Assembly: GCA_019058315.1 (NCBI GenBank)
Contig: JAHPZH010000007.1
Span: forward strand, 1-64,000
DNA length: 64,000 nt
DNA from: Candidatus Helarchaeota archaeon
Lineage (GTDB): Archaea; Asgardarchaeota; Lokiarchaeia; Helarchaeales; RDOG01
Reading direction: 5' to 3'
Shown here: positions 44,396 through 54,072 of the stretch, in pieces
How the letters are laid out: every line of letters begins with the position of its first letter
Numbering within the stretch: the stretch's first letter is position 1
Position numbers and translations under genes: made by a program
The notes under the pieces: generated by a model
Database searches by the model: none
Seen by the model: only the letters and a program-made list of their open reading frames with translations
What the model was told of the DNA's origin: nothing

Positions 44396-45256
44396 TTATT
44401 TAGTTTCAATAAATTCTAAATTGATGTTTAAAGATTTGGATGAATGAATTAGATATCCCATAGAGATGACATCAGGACTAAGTTTTGCATATTTTTTGAC
44501 ATTATTTTTATTAATTCCTCCAGAAAATTCGATTGTAACTTTATCACGTAATCCCTTGTCTTCTAACAGCTTTAAAGCTTCTGCAGCTTTTTCTGGGGTA
44601 AAATTATCAAACATTATTATATCAGCTTCAGCGTTTGCGGCTTCCATTACTTGATCAATTGTTTCAACTTCAACCTCAATTTTCTTTGAAAAACTTATTT
44701 CTTTTCTAATTTTTTCAACTGCTTTTTTAATATCCCCAAAAATGCTTAGGTGGTTATCTTTTACCATAATTTCATCGTCTAAATTGAATCTATGTGTATC
44801 ACCGCCCCCTAAGCTAACCGCTCGTTTTTCAAAATATTGAAAACCTGGTGTTACTTTCCTCGTACAGGCAATTCTCGTTATTTTATTTATTCCACGAACT
44901 ATTTTTATTACTGAATTTGTTTCAGTAGCAATTCCACTCATTCTCATAAGTATATTAAGAGCAGTTCTTTCTGCAGTTAAAATGTCTTTAGCTCGTCCTT
45001 TAATTCTTAAGATTGTCTGGTCTTTTTTTACCGCACTACCATCTTTGATATTATCAAGTATTTTTATATTCATTAATTCAAAAACCATTTTTGCCTCTTG
45101 TATCCCGGCTACTACTCCATTTTCTCGAGCTTTAATTTCAGCTGTGGCTTGTATATTATCTTGTATAAGTGTATTGGTAGTGATATCTCCAAATCCTACA
45201 TCAACTTCTAAAAATTCTTTAATAATTTTTCTTAAAATTGTTTTTGGTAATTCCAT
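44396..45256 (-). CDS. nadC: Nicotinate-nucleotide pyrophosphorylase
   Basis: NadC (quinolinate phosphoribosyltransferase) makes nicotinate mononucleotide from quinolinate and PRPP in NAD synthesis. The 286-residue protein shows DVGFGDITTNTLI, the RTALNILMRMSGIATET helix with the catalytic-site residues, CTRKVTPGFQYFEKRAVSLGGG-type binding segments, VKDNHL, IMFDNF and EFSGGI. The length is normal. It ends two bases from the stop of the convergent ThiI-like gene. It is 35 bp downstream of the AMMECR1 gene and probably co-transcribed with it. No nadA or nadB is in the window. Confidence 0.95.
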   Translation of the reverse strand: MELPKTILRKIIKEFLEVDVGFGDITTNTLIQDNIQATAEIKARENGVVAGIQEAKMVFELMNIKILDNIKDGSAVKKDQTILRIKGRAKDILTAERTALNILMRMSGIATETNSVIKIVRGINKITRIACTRKVTPGFQYFEKRAVSLGGGDTHRFNLDDEIMVKDNHLSIFGDIKKAVEKIRKEISFSKKIEVEVETIDQVMEAANAEADIIMFDNFTPEKAAEALKLLEDKGLRDKVTIEFSGGINKNNVKKYAKLSPDVISMGYLIHSSKSLNINLEFIETK

Positions 45257-45291
45257 ACTAATTCACTATCCATGCCTTAATATCTCCAATT

Positions 45292-45915
45292 TTAACCCTC
45301 TCCAATATCTCTACGAACAACTTCCCCTTGAGGTGTTTCTTCTTCAAAAATTTCCGCTTGAAAACTTGATATTTTTACATTTCTCTCCTTCCAGGTGTTC
45401 GATGGAAGCCAAGCCTTCTGCATTAAATGAGCCAAATAAGTCTTAACATCCCACTTCCAATCTACAGGAACTTGGGGTAATAATAAACCGCTATAACCAC
45501 CATACTCAACAATCAAACCGTCTCTACCTATCTTAATCTTCTCTAAATATTCATCTGGATTATTTACTTTAATTTCTTCTGGTGGAGTTAAAGCACTTAC
45601 TTCAACTATAATATTGTTTAATTCTTTTTCTTTAACACGTGAAAATCTTGAATCTTTCGTTGCGGAACTTATGCTTGATTCAATAACAGCTTCTATGAGT
45701 GGGTGGTAAGGTAGTGGATAACCTATACAGCCTCTCAATTCCTTTTCAGGACCAGATCCCTTCAACTTTCTTAAAGTTACAAAAACACCAGCTTTCTCTT
45801 TTAATTTTTCAGAAATATCTTGAGGTATCTCAACTTTTTTCCCTGTCTTTATATAGGATTCAATATTCTTTCTGGCCAACTTTACTAAAAATTTTCCCTC
45901 TTCTAAAGAAAGCAT
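45292..45915 (-). CDS. AMMECR1-domain protein
   Basis: A 207-residue protein of the AMMECR1 family found in archaea and eukaryotes. The invariant LRGCIGYPLPYHPLIEAV segment is present at about residues 60-77, as are ATKDSRF and KIGRDGLIVEYGGYSGLLLP. The biochemical role is unsettled in the literature; links to radical SAM modification enzymes and Memo have been proposed. It is upstream of nadC on the same strand. The start ATG follows GGTGAT with a good spacing. Confidence 0.9.
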   Translation of the reverse strand: MLSLEEGKFLVKLARKNIESYIKTGKKVEIPQDISEKLKEKAGVFVTLRKLKGSGPEKELRGCIGYPLPYHPLIEAVIESSISSATKDSRFSRVKEKELNNIIVEVSALTPPEEIKVNNPDEYLEKIKIGRDGLIVEYGGYSGLLLPQVPVDWKWDVKTYLAHLMQKAWLPSNTWKERNVKISSFQAEIFEEETPQGEVVRRDIGEG

Positions 45916-46104
45916 AATTTATCACCAGAAAAAAACTCTACCGTTTTATCAAATTTAAAATATGACGATTTTTAAACTATAATTTATTCTGAAAATAATA
46001 AAAAGTTCCTAATAAAAATTCAAAAATATCATAAAAATTAAAAAATATGAAGTGATTTCAAACTAAATTCGGAAATAAACGACGATTTAAAGGAGATAGT
46101 TAAA

Positions 46105-46836
46105 CTGAAGATAAATCCCCCAACTTTGGAAGCCATCATCTTCTCAGGTGGTGGCGGACTCGTGATTCGAAAGCAAAAAATTAAAATAACTCCTGGAATG
46201 AATTACTTCGAAATTATGGACGTACCAGCTTCCTATGATCCCGAACAAGTCATCGCTGAATTAGAAGGAGAAAATGTAAATAATGTAAAAATCACCCAAT
46301 TGAGTCTAAAATTGCCAGATAGAACGATTGTAAATATGGTAATTCAACGTGAAAGAAATGCTTCTAATAACATAATATCAAGTGCAACGGATCTTCGAGC
46401 AGAATCCCGAAAGGAAATTTTAGCTATTTGTGAATCAGCATATTATAGACAATATGAAGACATGCTTGGAGAATTAAATATTACAGTTCAATCCGATATT
46501 CAAGGAGAAATAAATTTATCCATTAAATATTTCTTCAATGACACCCGAATTCGCTGGAAACCGGGAGTTCAAGTAGATTTGGACGAAAAAACCAATAATG
46601 CAAGAATAATTGGATATATAAATGTCGATAACAATTCAGATCTTCTTTTAGAAAACGTTGAATTGAAATTTGCAGAATTTGATCTTGCAGAAGCTCCTGT
46701 CGGTGAGAATGAAGATGAATTTGATTTTGAAGGAGAAGAAGAATTTGGTGAAGCACCAAGAGCAGCACCGGGAAGACCAGCGGCTAAGAAAAAGGTTTAT
46801 AAAAGAGTTCAACGATTAAAACAACTTTTAGCGTGA
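46105..46836 (+). CDS. DUF4139-like protein A, probable CTG start
   Basis: A 243-residue protein with AIIFSGGGGLVIRKQK at the N-terminus and IRWKPGVQVDLDEK followed by a NVDNNSDLLLENVEL strand, like the beta domain of DUF4139 proteins. It is about 60% identical by eye to the next gene. The start is unusual: the paralogue begins MKINPP..., and here the matching codon is CTG at 46105, followed by AAG ATA AAT CCC CCA, with GGAG nine bases before it as in the paralogue. A TTG at 46126 would drop these residues. The acidic C-terminus (EDEFDFEGEEEFGEA) precedes a basic end. The function is unknown; it is the first of three genes. Confidence 0.65.
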   Translation: MKINPPTLEAIIFSGGGGLVIRKQKIKITPGMNYFEIMDVPASYDPEQVIAELEGENVNNVKITQLSLKLPDRTIVNMVIQRERNASNNIISSATDLRAESRKEILAICESAYYRQYEDMLGELNITVQSDIQGEINLSIKYFFNDTRIRWKPGVQVDLDEKTNNARIIGYINVDNNSDLLLENVELKFAEFDLAEAPVGENEDEFDFEGEEEFGEAPRAAPGRPAAKKKVYKRVQRLKQLLA

Positions 46837-46891
46837 AGAAAAGATGATAAAAATGAGGGAACTTTAAATTGACCAAATGGAGGATCTTTAA

Positions 46892-47596
46892 ATGAAAATT
46901 AATCCACCAATAACAGATGCCATCATCTTTTCTGGTGGTGGCGGACTAGTAATTAGAAAGCAAAAAACTAAGGTTTCGCCAGGAAAAAATAATTTTGAAA
47001 TAATGGACGTACCTGCAAGTTTCGATCCAGAGCAAGTTATTGTAGAAATTGTAAGTGAATTTCAAGATAAAGTCAAACTAAGTCAATTAAGCATTAAACT
47101 GCCAGATAAAACAATTGTCAACATGGGTATTTCACGAGAAAGAACGGCTTCCAATAACATAATCACTAACGCGACTGATTTGAGAGCGGAATCAAGAAAA
47201 AAAATACTTGCCATTTGTGAATCTGCATATTATAGGCAATATGAAGATATGTTTGGAGAGATCGATGTTGTAGTGACCTCAGAAGTAGATACCGAAATCG
47301 ATCTTACTTTAAAATACTTCATTATAGATTTGCGAATTCGTTGGAAACCCGGAGTTCAGGTAGACTTGGATGAAAAAAACAATTCTGCCAAGATAGTAGG
47401 TTACATTAATGTTGATAACAATTCGGATTTCATTTTTGAAAATGTAGAGCTAGAATTTGCGGAATTCGACCTTGCCCCTACTCCTGTCATGCCTGTCGGC
47501 GGTGAAGCTGAGCAAGTAGCATTTGCTCAAATGCAAATACCTGCTAATGAAAATATTTTGAGAAATGTTCGACGATTAAAAAGGAGATTTAAGTGA
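46892..47596 (+). CDS. DUF4139-like protein B, paralogue of the preceding gene
   Basis: A 234-residue paralogue of protein A, with the same DAIIFSGGGGLVIRKQK start, RERTASNNIITNATDLRAES in the middle and RIRWKPGVQVDLDEKNN beta region. The two differ mainly in the C-terminal tail. The pair presumably arose by tandem duplication and may form a hetero-oligomer (inference). The start ATG is preceded by GGAGGATCTTTAA. It lies 55 bp after protein A and 10 bp before the third gene. Confidence 0.8.
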   Translation: MKINPPITDAIIFSGGGGLVIRKQKTKVSPGKNNFEIMDVPASFDPEQVIVEIVSEFQDKVKLSQLSIKLPDKTIVNMGISRERTASNNIITNATDLRAESRKKILAICESAYYRQYEDMFGEIDVVVTSEVDTEIDLTLKYFIIDLRIRWKPGVQVDLDEKNNSAKIVGYINVDNNSDFIFENVELEFAEFDLAPTPVMPVGGEAEQVAFAQMQIPANENILRNVRRLKRRFK

Positions 47597-47606
47597 GGTT
47601 ATTAAT

Positions 47607-48272
47607 ATGAAAGCAACTTTATATCCCAGAAAAAAAATTAGATTAGAATGGTTTAAATTTGAAAGTGTTCCTTTCGAGATAAACCGAGAAACAGAAATAA
47701 AATATGCTGTTTCCTCGGCTCAATACGATAAATTAACCCATATGACGAAAATCCAGTATATATTTAATAATCTAAATAAAGATATTCCCCAAACTGACCT
47801 AATTGTCATGGAAAAAGGCCTACCAACTCTTTATTCAAGAACACCAGGATCAGTTGCAGGAAAATTATCTTCCGAAAAACATGACGACACTAGTATAGAA
47901 ATAAATGATTTATTAGTTAAAGTTGAGCGAGGAAAAGAAGAAATAAAAAGAGAACCACCAGAACATCCTGATCCAAGGATTAAAGAAATAGAAACCCGTA
48001 GAAGAAAAGATCTCATTCAAAGAAAAATTACCTTAAAAAATATTTCAAATAAGCGCGTTCAAAATTTAAAATTAAAGTATATTGAAGTTAAGGAAGTTCG
48101 CTACGAATCATCTGTTCCAGAACCTACGAAAAAAGACTTACCCGAATATATATGGGAAATTTCTTTGGATCCTGATCAAAGTACCTCAGTAGAATTAAGT
48201 GTGGTCGTAGAAATCGTGAAGACATTCAGGATTGAGAAAGAACCAGTAGTAAGATCTCAAAAATTTGAATAA
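47607..48272 (+). CDS. Third protein of the DUF4139-like operon
   Basis: A 221-residue protein, largely beta with one charged helical stretch (EIETRRRKDLIQRKI, about residue 130). Its YPRKKIRLEWFKFESVPFEI start and KITLKNISNKRVQNLKLKYI segment resemble the C-terminal half of larger DUF4139 proteins, which have an N-terminal beta domain and then such a region. I suggest the three genes split that architecture; this is inference. It is 10 bp from the preceding gene and followed by a T-run (48288-48296). Confidence 0.55.
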   Translation: MKATLYPRKKIRLEWFKFESVPFEINRETEIKYAVSSAQYDKLTHMTKIQYIFNNLNKDIPQTDLIVMEKGLPTLYSRTPGSVAGKLSSEKHDDTSIEINDLLVKVERGKEEIKREPPEHPDPRIKEIETRRRKDLIQRKITLKNISNKRVQNLKLKYIEVKEVRYESSVPEPTKKDLPEYIWEISLDPDQSTSVELSVVVEIVKTFRIEKEPVVRSQKFE

Positions 48273-48287
48273 TATTCCAATAAATTC

Positions 48288-48296
48288 TTTTTTTTT
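48288..48296 (+). terminator. T-run after the DUF4139-like operon
   Basis: Nine consecutive T follow the last gene of the operon by 15 bases and precede a convergent gene. Confidence 0.4.
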
Positions 48297-48381
48297 ATTT
48301 TAGTCTAGATAATTCCTAATTCTTTTAATTTTCTATAATATTTTTTCGAATTTTATTAAATAGAAAAAAAAGTTAGAGATT

Positions 48382-48972
48382 TTATGATGTTTCCATCATT
48401 TCATGACGTATCCATAGAATCAGAACAACGCATAAAGGAACGCCAAAGATAAGTAAATCCCAAAGGATTGCGGAAATCCAAGAAAACACAAGATATTCAA
48501 TGCTCCAAGTTATAAAAGGAGTATTCCAATTATTTTCAACATAAATTATGATAAGCCACGTTAAAAATATCAGAAACGAGAATACTCCACCACCACTACC
48601 ACCTGTCATTCGTTGGCGATACCCTTTTTTCTTTGGTTCTCCCTTATATTCTTCCTTCTCCTCATCAGGTAATTTTCTCCACCACTGTATGAATACAACC
48701 GCAACAAATACAATAACTGGAATTCCAATGAATAAAAATTCCCAGAGAATCACATTTAATATAAAAGTTATTACAGAACCTATCGTCCATAAGCTTAAGC
48801 TCCGTGGTACTAGTCTAGTTGATAGTGCATTTGGTAGGATGAACCATAAAAATAACAAAAGCCCGCATATAGCAGCTACACTGACTCCAGCTATAATTAT
48901 TAACATCATCTTCCAGTGATTTTTGAAGAATTTTATCCATACTTCATCTTTGATATCTTCATTATTTGCCAT
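48382..48972 (-). CDS. Four-helix membrane protein
   Basis: A 196-residue protein with four hydrophobic segments (about 22-45, 62-92, 128-146 and 156-184). A cytoplasmic-looking charged loop, KLPDEEKEEYKGEPKKKG, and a glycine-rich stretch TGGSGGGVF lie between helices two and three. The two halves resemble each other (W-S-I then L-x-W-D/E-L/F-L-I-F-G-V/I-P), suggesting an internal duplication. I do not recognise a family. Confidence 0.65.
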   Translation of the reverse strand: MANNEDIKDEVWIKFFKNHWKMMLIIIAGVSVAAICGLLLFLWFILPNALSTRLVPRSLSLWTIGSVITFILNVILWEFLFIGIPVIVFVAVVFIQWWRKLPDEEKEEYKGEPKKKGYRQRMTGGSGGGVFSFLIFLTWLIIIYVENNWNTPFITWSIEYLVFSWISAILWDLLIFGVPLCVVLILWIRHEMMETS

Positions 48973-49085
48973 TTAAAATCCCTTCTATTATAAGATTTAT
49001 GACGATTAATATAAAACAAATAATTTACTTAAAAATTATTTTTTGTGCAAAAATGAAAATCTCTAATAAATTCTAATATTGTAAT

Positions 49086-49580
49086 TTAACCTAGAGTTTT
49101 TCTAATTTCTTTAATCTTTTCTAATGTTTTTTCGAAATTTATCCAGTGGTGACCTTTATAGTAAACTTTTTTACAAGAATCATTTGTACAAATCCAAAAT
49201 TCGTCAAAAAGGTCATAAGTGGATTGAGGAACTTGCTCTTTTATTTCTGATTTATTTACTGAAACAATCTCATAATTACATGTAGGACATCGAGATATTT
49301 TAGGGTCAATAATTAGATCAATATCATATTTTTTGGATAAAATAGCTAGATTTTTTATATAATTCCCCTTCAGAAATAAAACTGGTATTTTTTTATTTTT
49401 GGCTCTTTCAACTAATATTTCGTCCTTTGTGAGTAGAATTCTATTTTTATTTTTTGCTATTTCTAAAAATTGGTCGTCATCTATACTATTGTCGTATAAT
49501 GTATCATAACCTAATAGTCGTAGCCATTTAGCAGTTCTTCCAAACATAGAGTCACAAATAAATGTAATAATATAAAACAC
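49086..49580 (-). CDS. Mut7-C RNase domain protein
   Basis: A protein of about 164 residues of the Mut7-C family, a PIN-like RNase fold with a zinc ribbon. Visible are CDSMFGRTAKWLRLLGYDT, the acidic DDDQFLEIAK, RILLTKDEIL and, in the zinc part, RCPTCNYEI and, further on, ICTNDSCKKVYYKGHHW. The function of archaeal members is not established. The start is either TTG (49583) or GTG (49580); family alignment needs only a few residues before CDSMFG. It lies seven to ten bp downstream of the dihydroorotase gene, so the two are probably one transcript. Confidence 0.85.
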   Translation of the reverse strand: MFYIITFICDSMFGRTAKWLRLLGYDTLYDNSIDDDQFLEIAKNKNRILLTKDEILVERAKNKKIPVLFLKGNYIKNLAILSKKYDIDLIIDPKISRCPTCNYEIVSVNKSEIKEQVPQSTYDLFDEFWICTNDSCKKVYYKGHHWINFEKTLEKIKEIRKTLG

Positions 49581-49590
49581 CAAAATTTTG

Positions 49591-50925
49591 TTAATTTTGA
49601 GGTTTAATAATTGATCCCATTCCTTCTTTCGCTAAAACTTCTCTATGATCCATGACTAATTTTCCATTTAAAAATGTCATAATTGGAATACCCTGGACTT
49701 CAAATCCATCAAATGGAGAATGATGAGCCTTGGAAAAGAAATTGGCTGAATTTATTTTATATTTCTTCTTTAAATCCACCACAACAAGATCTGCATCAAA
49801 ATTTGGGAAAATTCTTCCTTTTTGTTTTATATTGAATAATTTAGCTGGATTCTCTGAGCATAATTCAACAAATCTTTTTAAAGTGATTCTTTTATTGTTT
49901 ATATAGGTTAGCATTAATGGTAATAAAGTTTCTAACCCCGGAATTCCACTTGGGGCTTCTAAAAAAGTAGATTTTTTTTCATCTAACGAATGCGGGGCAT
50001 GATCTGTTGCTATAACATCCACAAAACCTGAATTAATTCCATCCCAAAGTGCATTACAATCACTTTTTTTTCGTAAAGGGGGGACCATTTTAGAAAAGGA
50101 CTTTTTAGTTTGAAGTAAATTGGAATCTAATATTAAATGGTGTGGAGTAACTTCAAGCGAAAAATTCAATCCTTTCTTTTTAGCTTCTATAATTCTTTTA
50201 ATAGACTCAGCAGTACTAATGTGAGCGAAGTGTAATTTTATTCCATTATCCTTAATAAAATTAATACATCTTTGTACGGTATCTATTTCACTATTAGCGT
50301 TATGTGCCTTTAAGAATGCTTCAATATCAGGATAATTAGCTTCTTTATATGTTTTAATTAATTTGTTAGTGTCTCTTTTTTCAGCATGAATAGTAACTGG
50401 AAGTTGAGTATTTTGAAGTAATTTGAATAAAGAACTAAGTTGGTCATCATTTGAAAAATCAAAATTAGAATATGGATGATCTGGATAAATTTTAAACCCT
50501 ATCGCCCCTAATTTTGTTATTTTTAAGATATCTTGGAAGTTTTCTGGAATAGCAGAATAAAAACCCACGTTACAAACAATTTTATTTGCTGCCTTTTTTA
50601 ATTTTAATTTAAAAATATCTGGATTATCAGTTCGTGGCTTAGTATTTGGCATGTCTAAAACTGTAGTTATTCCTCCTGCTAATGCTGCACGGGTTCCAGT
50701 TAAAAAATCTTCTTTATACGATAAATCCAAATCTCTCAAATGAACATGAACATCAATAATTCCAGGTAAAATTAAATTGCCATTACACTCTATTGTTTTA
50801 GATGCTGGGGGTAGATTGGGGTCTTTTCCTATTTTAATAATTTTCCCCTTATCAATAGCAATTCCCCCTTCCTTTATTTCTCCTTCTGTGAAAATTTTAG
50901 CGTTATTAAGGATTAAATCTTTCAA
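49591..50925 (-). CDS. pyrC: Dihydroorotase
   Basis: A 444-residue metal-dependent hydrolase that closes carbamoyl-aspartate to dihydroorotate in pyrimidine synthesis. Class I signatures are present: GIIDVHVHLRD (metal histidines), GGITTVLDMPNT, the lysine in GAIGFKIYPD that would be carbamylated, HFAHIST, LEVTPHHLIL and VIATDHAPH. The length is normal. The frame starts at TTG with GGAAT upstream. It is downstream of a four-CBS gene by 54 bp and upstream of the Mut7-C gene; allantoinase is the main alternative, less likely in this setting. Confidence 0.88.
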   Translation of the reverse strand: MKDLILNNAKIFTEGEIKEGGIAIDKGKIIKIGKDPNLPPASKTIECNGNLILPGIIDVHVHLRDLDLSYKEDFLTGTRAALAGGITTVLDMPNTKPRTDNPDIFKLKLKKAANKIVCNVGFYSAIPENFQDILKITKLGAIGFKIYPDHPYSNFDFSNDDQLSSLFKLLQNTQLPVTIHAEKRDTNKLIKTYKEANYPDIEAFLKAHNANSEIDTVQRCINFIKDNGIKLHFAHISTAESIKRIIEAKKKGLNFSLEVTPHHLILDSNLLQTKKSFSKMVPPLRKKSDCNALWDGINSGFVDVIATDHAPHSLDEKKSTFLEAPSGIPGLETLLPLMLTYINNKRITLKRFVELCSENPAKLFNIKQKGRIFPNFDADLVVVDLKKKYKINSANFFSKAHHSPFDGFEVQGIPIMTFLNGKLVMDHREVLAKEGMGSIIKPQN

Positions 50926-50979
50926 TGACTGATATTCCTTTTATTAAAAAATTGGGTAATAATTAAAGATGGGATCTTT

Positions 50980-51792
50980 TTAATCGACTTTTAAATTGTT
51001 TTTGACTAATTTAACCATGTCCGTTTTAGAAACTATTCCGACTAATTTATTATTAGCATTCAATACTGGTACTGCTCTCATTCCTTCTTCAAGCATTATT
51101 GTAGCTGCTTCACCTATAGAATCATCTTCTTTTAAAGTGGGTGGATCTGTCTTCATAGCATCTGCAACTAAAATATATCTTAAACGTTCTTCTTGATGGC
51201 GACCTGGGACTTTATTTCTAAAATTCGCAAAAGCTCTAGCAATCATTCCTTCAGAAATCAATCCTATAAGATCTTCTCCATCGAGTACAGGAAGCACAGA
51301 AACATTCTTATCAAATAAAATATTACGTGCGTGGATTAATCTATCATTGATTGAAATAGTAATTGGCCTTTTTGTCATTATTTTGTTTAAAGAAATATCA
51401 TCTAATTTTTGACATATTTGGGTCATTTCATTATACGTAATTAATCCCACAGGTTTATCATCTTCCATAACAGGTAGTCCCGAGACTTCTTCTTTAAGCA
51501 TTATCTCCGCCGCTTCACTTAAATCTGTATTTGGATTAACAGTTTTTGGTTTATAATACATTGATGCTGAAACGTGAAGACTCGAAGTCTTTATGGATTT
51601 AGTTTTGCTTGATCCTAATCTATCGGCAAGCTCTCGCTCTGTAAGAATACCTGCGAGTTTATCTTCGTTTGTACATAATAAAGTAGATAAATTTTGTTTT
51701 TTCATCATTTCAATAGCATCAATTAACAATCGATCTTTGTCAATTGATATTTTTCTAATATCTTTTTTTTGCATAATTTCATTGATACGCAT
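50980..51792 (-). CDS. Four-CBS-domain protein
   Basis: A 270-residue protein made of four CBS units in two Bateman pairs, with no fused enzyme. Repeats begin near residues 1, 70, 138 and 205 and show the usual pattern, for example DKLAGILTERELADRL, DKPVGLITYNEMTQ, EDLIGLISEGMIAR and NKLVGIVSKTDMVKL. CBS pairs bind adenosine nucleotides and sense energy state. The partner enzyme is not obvious; the gene lies 54 bp upstream of pyrC on the same strand. The start ATG is preceded by GAGGGTAA. Confidence 0.9.
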   Translation of the reverse strand: MRINEIMQKKDIRKISIDKDRLLIDAIEMMKKQNLSTLLCTNEDKLAGILTERELADRLGSSKTKSIKTSSLHVSASMYYKPKTVNPNTDLSEAAEIMLKEEVSGLPVMEDDKPVGLITYNEMTQICQKLDDISLNKIMTKRPITISINDRLIHARNILFDKNVSVLPVLDGEDLIGLISEGMIARAFANFRNKVPGRHQEERLRYILVADAMKTDPPTLKEDDSIGEAATIMLEEGMRAVPVLNANNKLVGIVSKTDMVKLVKNNLKVD

Positions 51793-51900
51793 ATATTACC
51801 CTCAATTCAATAATGAAACTAAATTTTATTAAGATTTTTTATTTGTGCAAAATATAATATTCAATGTAAGGAACAAGGAATTTGTAAAAAAAAGGGTTTT

Positions 51901-53934
51901 TCATATATTTATTTTACCTTTGCCAGTTGGAATTAAACGTTGAATTTCATCAATATTAATTCTTCTTATTTTATTTCGGAGTTTTGAGTCTTTAACATTT
52001 GATAACCAATAAGAAATAATTTCTTTTGCTAGAATTGAACTTTTTAAATCACCTGGGCAAATCTCTACTGGAAATAATATGTCTTTTGACTCAATATTTG
52101 GAGAAATTACGGGATATACATATTCATCTTCGATTTTGAATCCAATTTTGATTGTTGCAGGGATAGATTTCAAAATATTTTTTGTACCTTGGATGATGAA
52201 AGATCCTTTTTTACGATATTCACCTGATGGTGGAGTAAAAGTAACTTGAGAACCCTTAACCCAAAATGCATCAGCCTGACTATAACCTGCTTTCCAAGCA
52301 CCAGAATACGAAATGGCTAATTGAGCTCCCTCTAATATACTCTCTTCTGGAACCTCTTTTCCTTCAGTTTGAATAATAACAGCAGGTGCTCCAGCAAAAC
52401 TAGCATGAAGAAATATATCGTTATCATTCATATATTTTTTTACGATAATTTCATTCGTTTTAACGTCCTTTCCTCCTAAAATCAAAAAACCATTTGATGA
52501 TTTTAACCAATGAAATTTTTCAAACCATTTTTGAGTTCGCTTTTTTCTTGGTTTTTCAATAATTGGTTTCTCTATTGAATCTTCTAATTTTGCAGTTTCT
52601 AATTTTTTTAGAGTATTTTGAATAGCTTTTTCTGCTCCTAACTTTTTCTTCAACATTTTTTTTGATTTTTGATAAAAATTATTTGCAATTTGTGTTGGAG
52701 AATCCGTAAAATCTATTTGAAAACTCGTGTCTCCAATTTTTAACTCAACTAAGGCATTATTTGGTATAATTTTATTCATGATTTGAGCAAAGCTACCATC
52801 TTCCTTTTTCTCTTTCTCAAGTTTTGAAATTATTTCATCCCAAGAAATTTTATTTTTACGAGAAGAATTAACAAATTCGAATAATTGTTGAATTAATCCG
52901 AGATTTTGGTATATTAAATCACCATATTTTTTAAATTTTTCTCCTTTACTAATCAAAGCTTGAAGTTGTTGTTTTTGATCATTTAAAATTCTTTCAAGTC
53001 TCGTTATTTTTGCCTTTGACTCAGAAATTTGTTCTTGAATTTGCTTCTTTTCAATAGTTTCTTCTTGAAGGCTATAAAACTCATCCGCTGCTTCATTAAT
53101 GGTCTTGAATTTCTTCTGTTTAAATTCTTGAAAAATTTGCATATCAATTGGCGAAATTGCATAGAAATCTGAATTTTTATATATTATTTGGGGAGTAAAT
53201 TGTTTCTCTTTAAATGGGCGTAATAAATTCTCGATTTCTATAAAAATTTCTTTACTTTTATCTAATATCGAATTTGAAGACGCTTGAAGGTCAACATTCG
53301 CTCTAATACAAATCTCCTGTGCATAATTTGGTCCAATATTTAAATTACTAACTAAAGTTGGGATAATTCTTTTATTCGAATTCTGAAGCATGTTTTTGAA
53401 ATTCTCTAGCGATAAATTCATAATATTTTGACCAGATGTCGTTGGAAGCGAAAAAGCTCTGTTTGGGATAATTCGGCGATCACGCATTGTTTTATAACGC
53501 GATGCCGAAATGACAATATTATTTTCGTCAGTTAAAATAACATTTCCTTTATCAAAAAACTCGAATATTACCTTAAAAGTTATAATTGGTTTTGAATCAC
53601 TGGTTTCTTCTTCTGATTGAATATATCCTAACTCTAGAACTATAACCCTATCAAAATTATGTTGATAAACATCACAAACACGTAAATTCTTGGTGCTTTT
53701 TCTTAATTTTATACAAAAATTAGGTGGTATCTTTGGTTTACCCCTCTCATATTCAGTGATATGAATACGATTTGGTGTTTCCACTAACAAATTCATTTTT
53801 CCAGTTTCTGTTTTGAATTTAAAAATGAAAATATTCCCAATTTGGTATATTTTTTGAATTCTGGCTTCGATAAGTTTAGATCTTATTTCTGAAATAATTG
53901 CTAAAATATCAAAGTTTGACATGGAGTATTTCAA
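51901..53934 (-). CDS. rqcH: NFACT / Rqc2-RqcH homologue (ribosome quality control)
   Basis: A 677-residue protein with the full NFACT order: NFACT-N (about 1-220, starting MSNFDILAIISEIRSKL), a helix-hairpin-helix part, a long coiled coil (about 270-370, QIQEQISESKAKITRLERIL) and the NFACT-R domain (about 460-570, with RKKRTQKWFEKFHWLKSSNG and FLHASFAGAPAVII). In other organisms Rqc2/RqcH binds stalled large ribosomal subunits and adds C-terminal alanine tails. Archaeal homologues retain the same layout. The start is TTG (53934) or ATG (53922). The gene is monocistronic. Confidence 0.92.
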   Translation of the reverse strand: MKYSMSNFDILAIISEIRSKLIEARIQKIYQIGNIFIFKFKTETGKMNLLVETPNRIHITEYERGKPKIPPNFCIKLRKSTKNLRVCDVYQHNFDRVIVLELGYIQSEEETSDSKPIITFKVIFEFFDKGNVILTDENNIVISASRYKTMRDRRIIPNRAFSLPTTSGQNIMNLSLENFKNMLQNSNKRIIPTLVSNLNIGPNYAQEICIRANVDLQASSNSILDKSKEIFIEIENLLRPFKEKQFTPQIIYKNSDFYAISPIDMQIFQEFKQKKFKTINEAADEFYSLQEETIEKKQIQEQISESKAKITRLERILNDQKQQLQALISKGEKFKKYGDLIYQNLGLIQQLFEFVNSSRKNKISWDEIISKLEKEKKEDGSFAQIMNKIIPNNALVELKIGDTSFQIDFTDSPTQIANNFYQKSKKMLKKKLGAEKAIQNTLKKLETAKLEDSIEKPIIEKPRKKRTQKWFEKFHWLKSSNGFLILGGKDVKTNEIIVKKYMNDNDIFLHASFAGAPAVIIQTEGKEVPEESILEGAQLAISYSGAWKAGYSQADAFWVKGSQVTFTPPSGEYRKKGSFIIQGTKNILKSIPATIKIGFKIEDEYVYPVISPNIESKDILFPVEICPGDLKSSILAKEIISYWLSNVKDSKLRNKIRRINIDEIQRLIPTGKGKINI

Positions 53935-54072
53935 GGTATATCCTCGTTATAATAACACATTCTTTTCATATTATCTTATCATAATAAAAATGGTAAATCT
54001 AGAATTTCTTTATTATGTAATAGAACAATTTTTATTTACATTAATTTTAAAATAAATACAAGGGTTTTTGTA

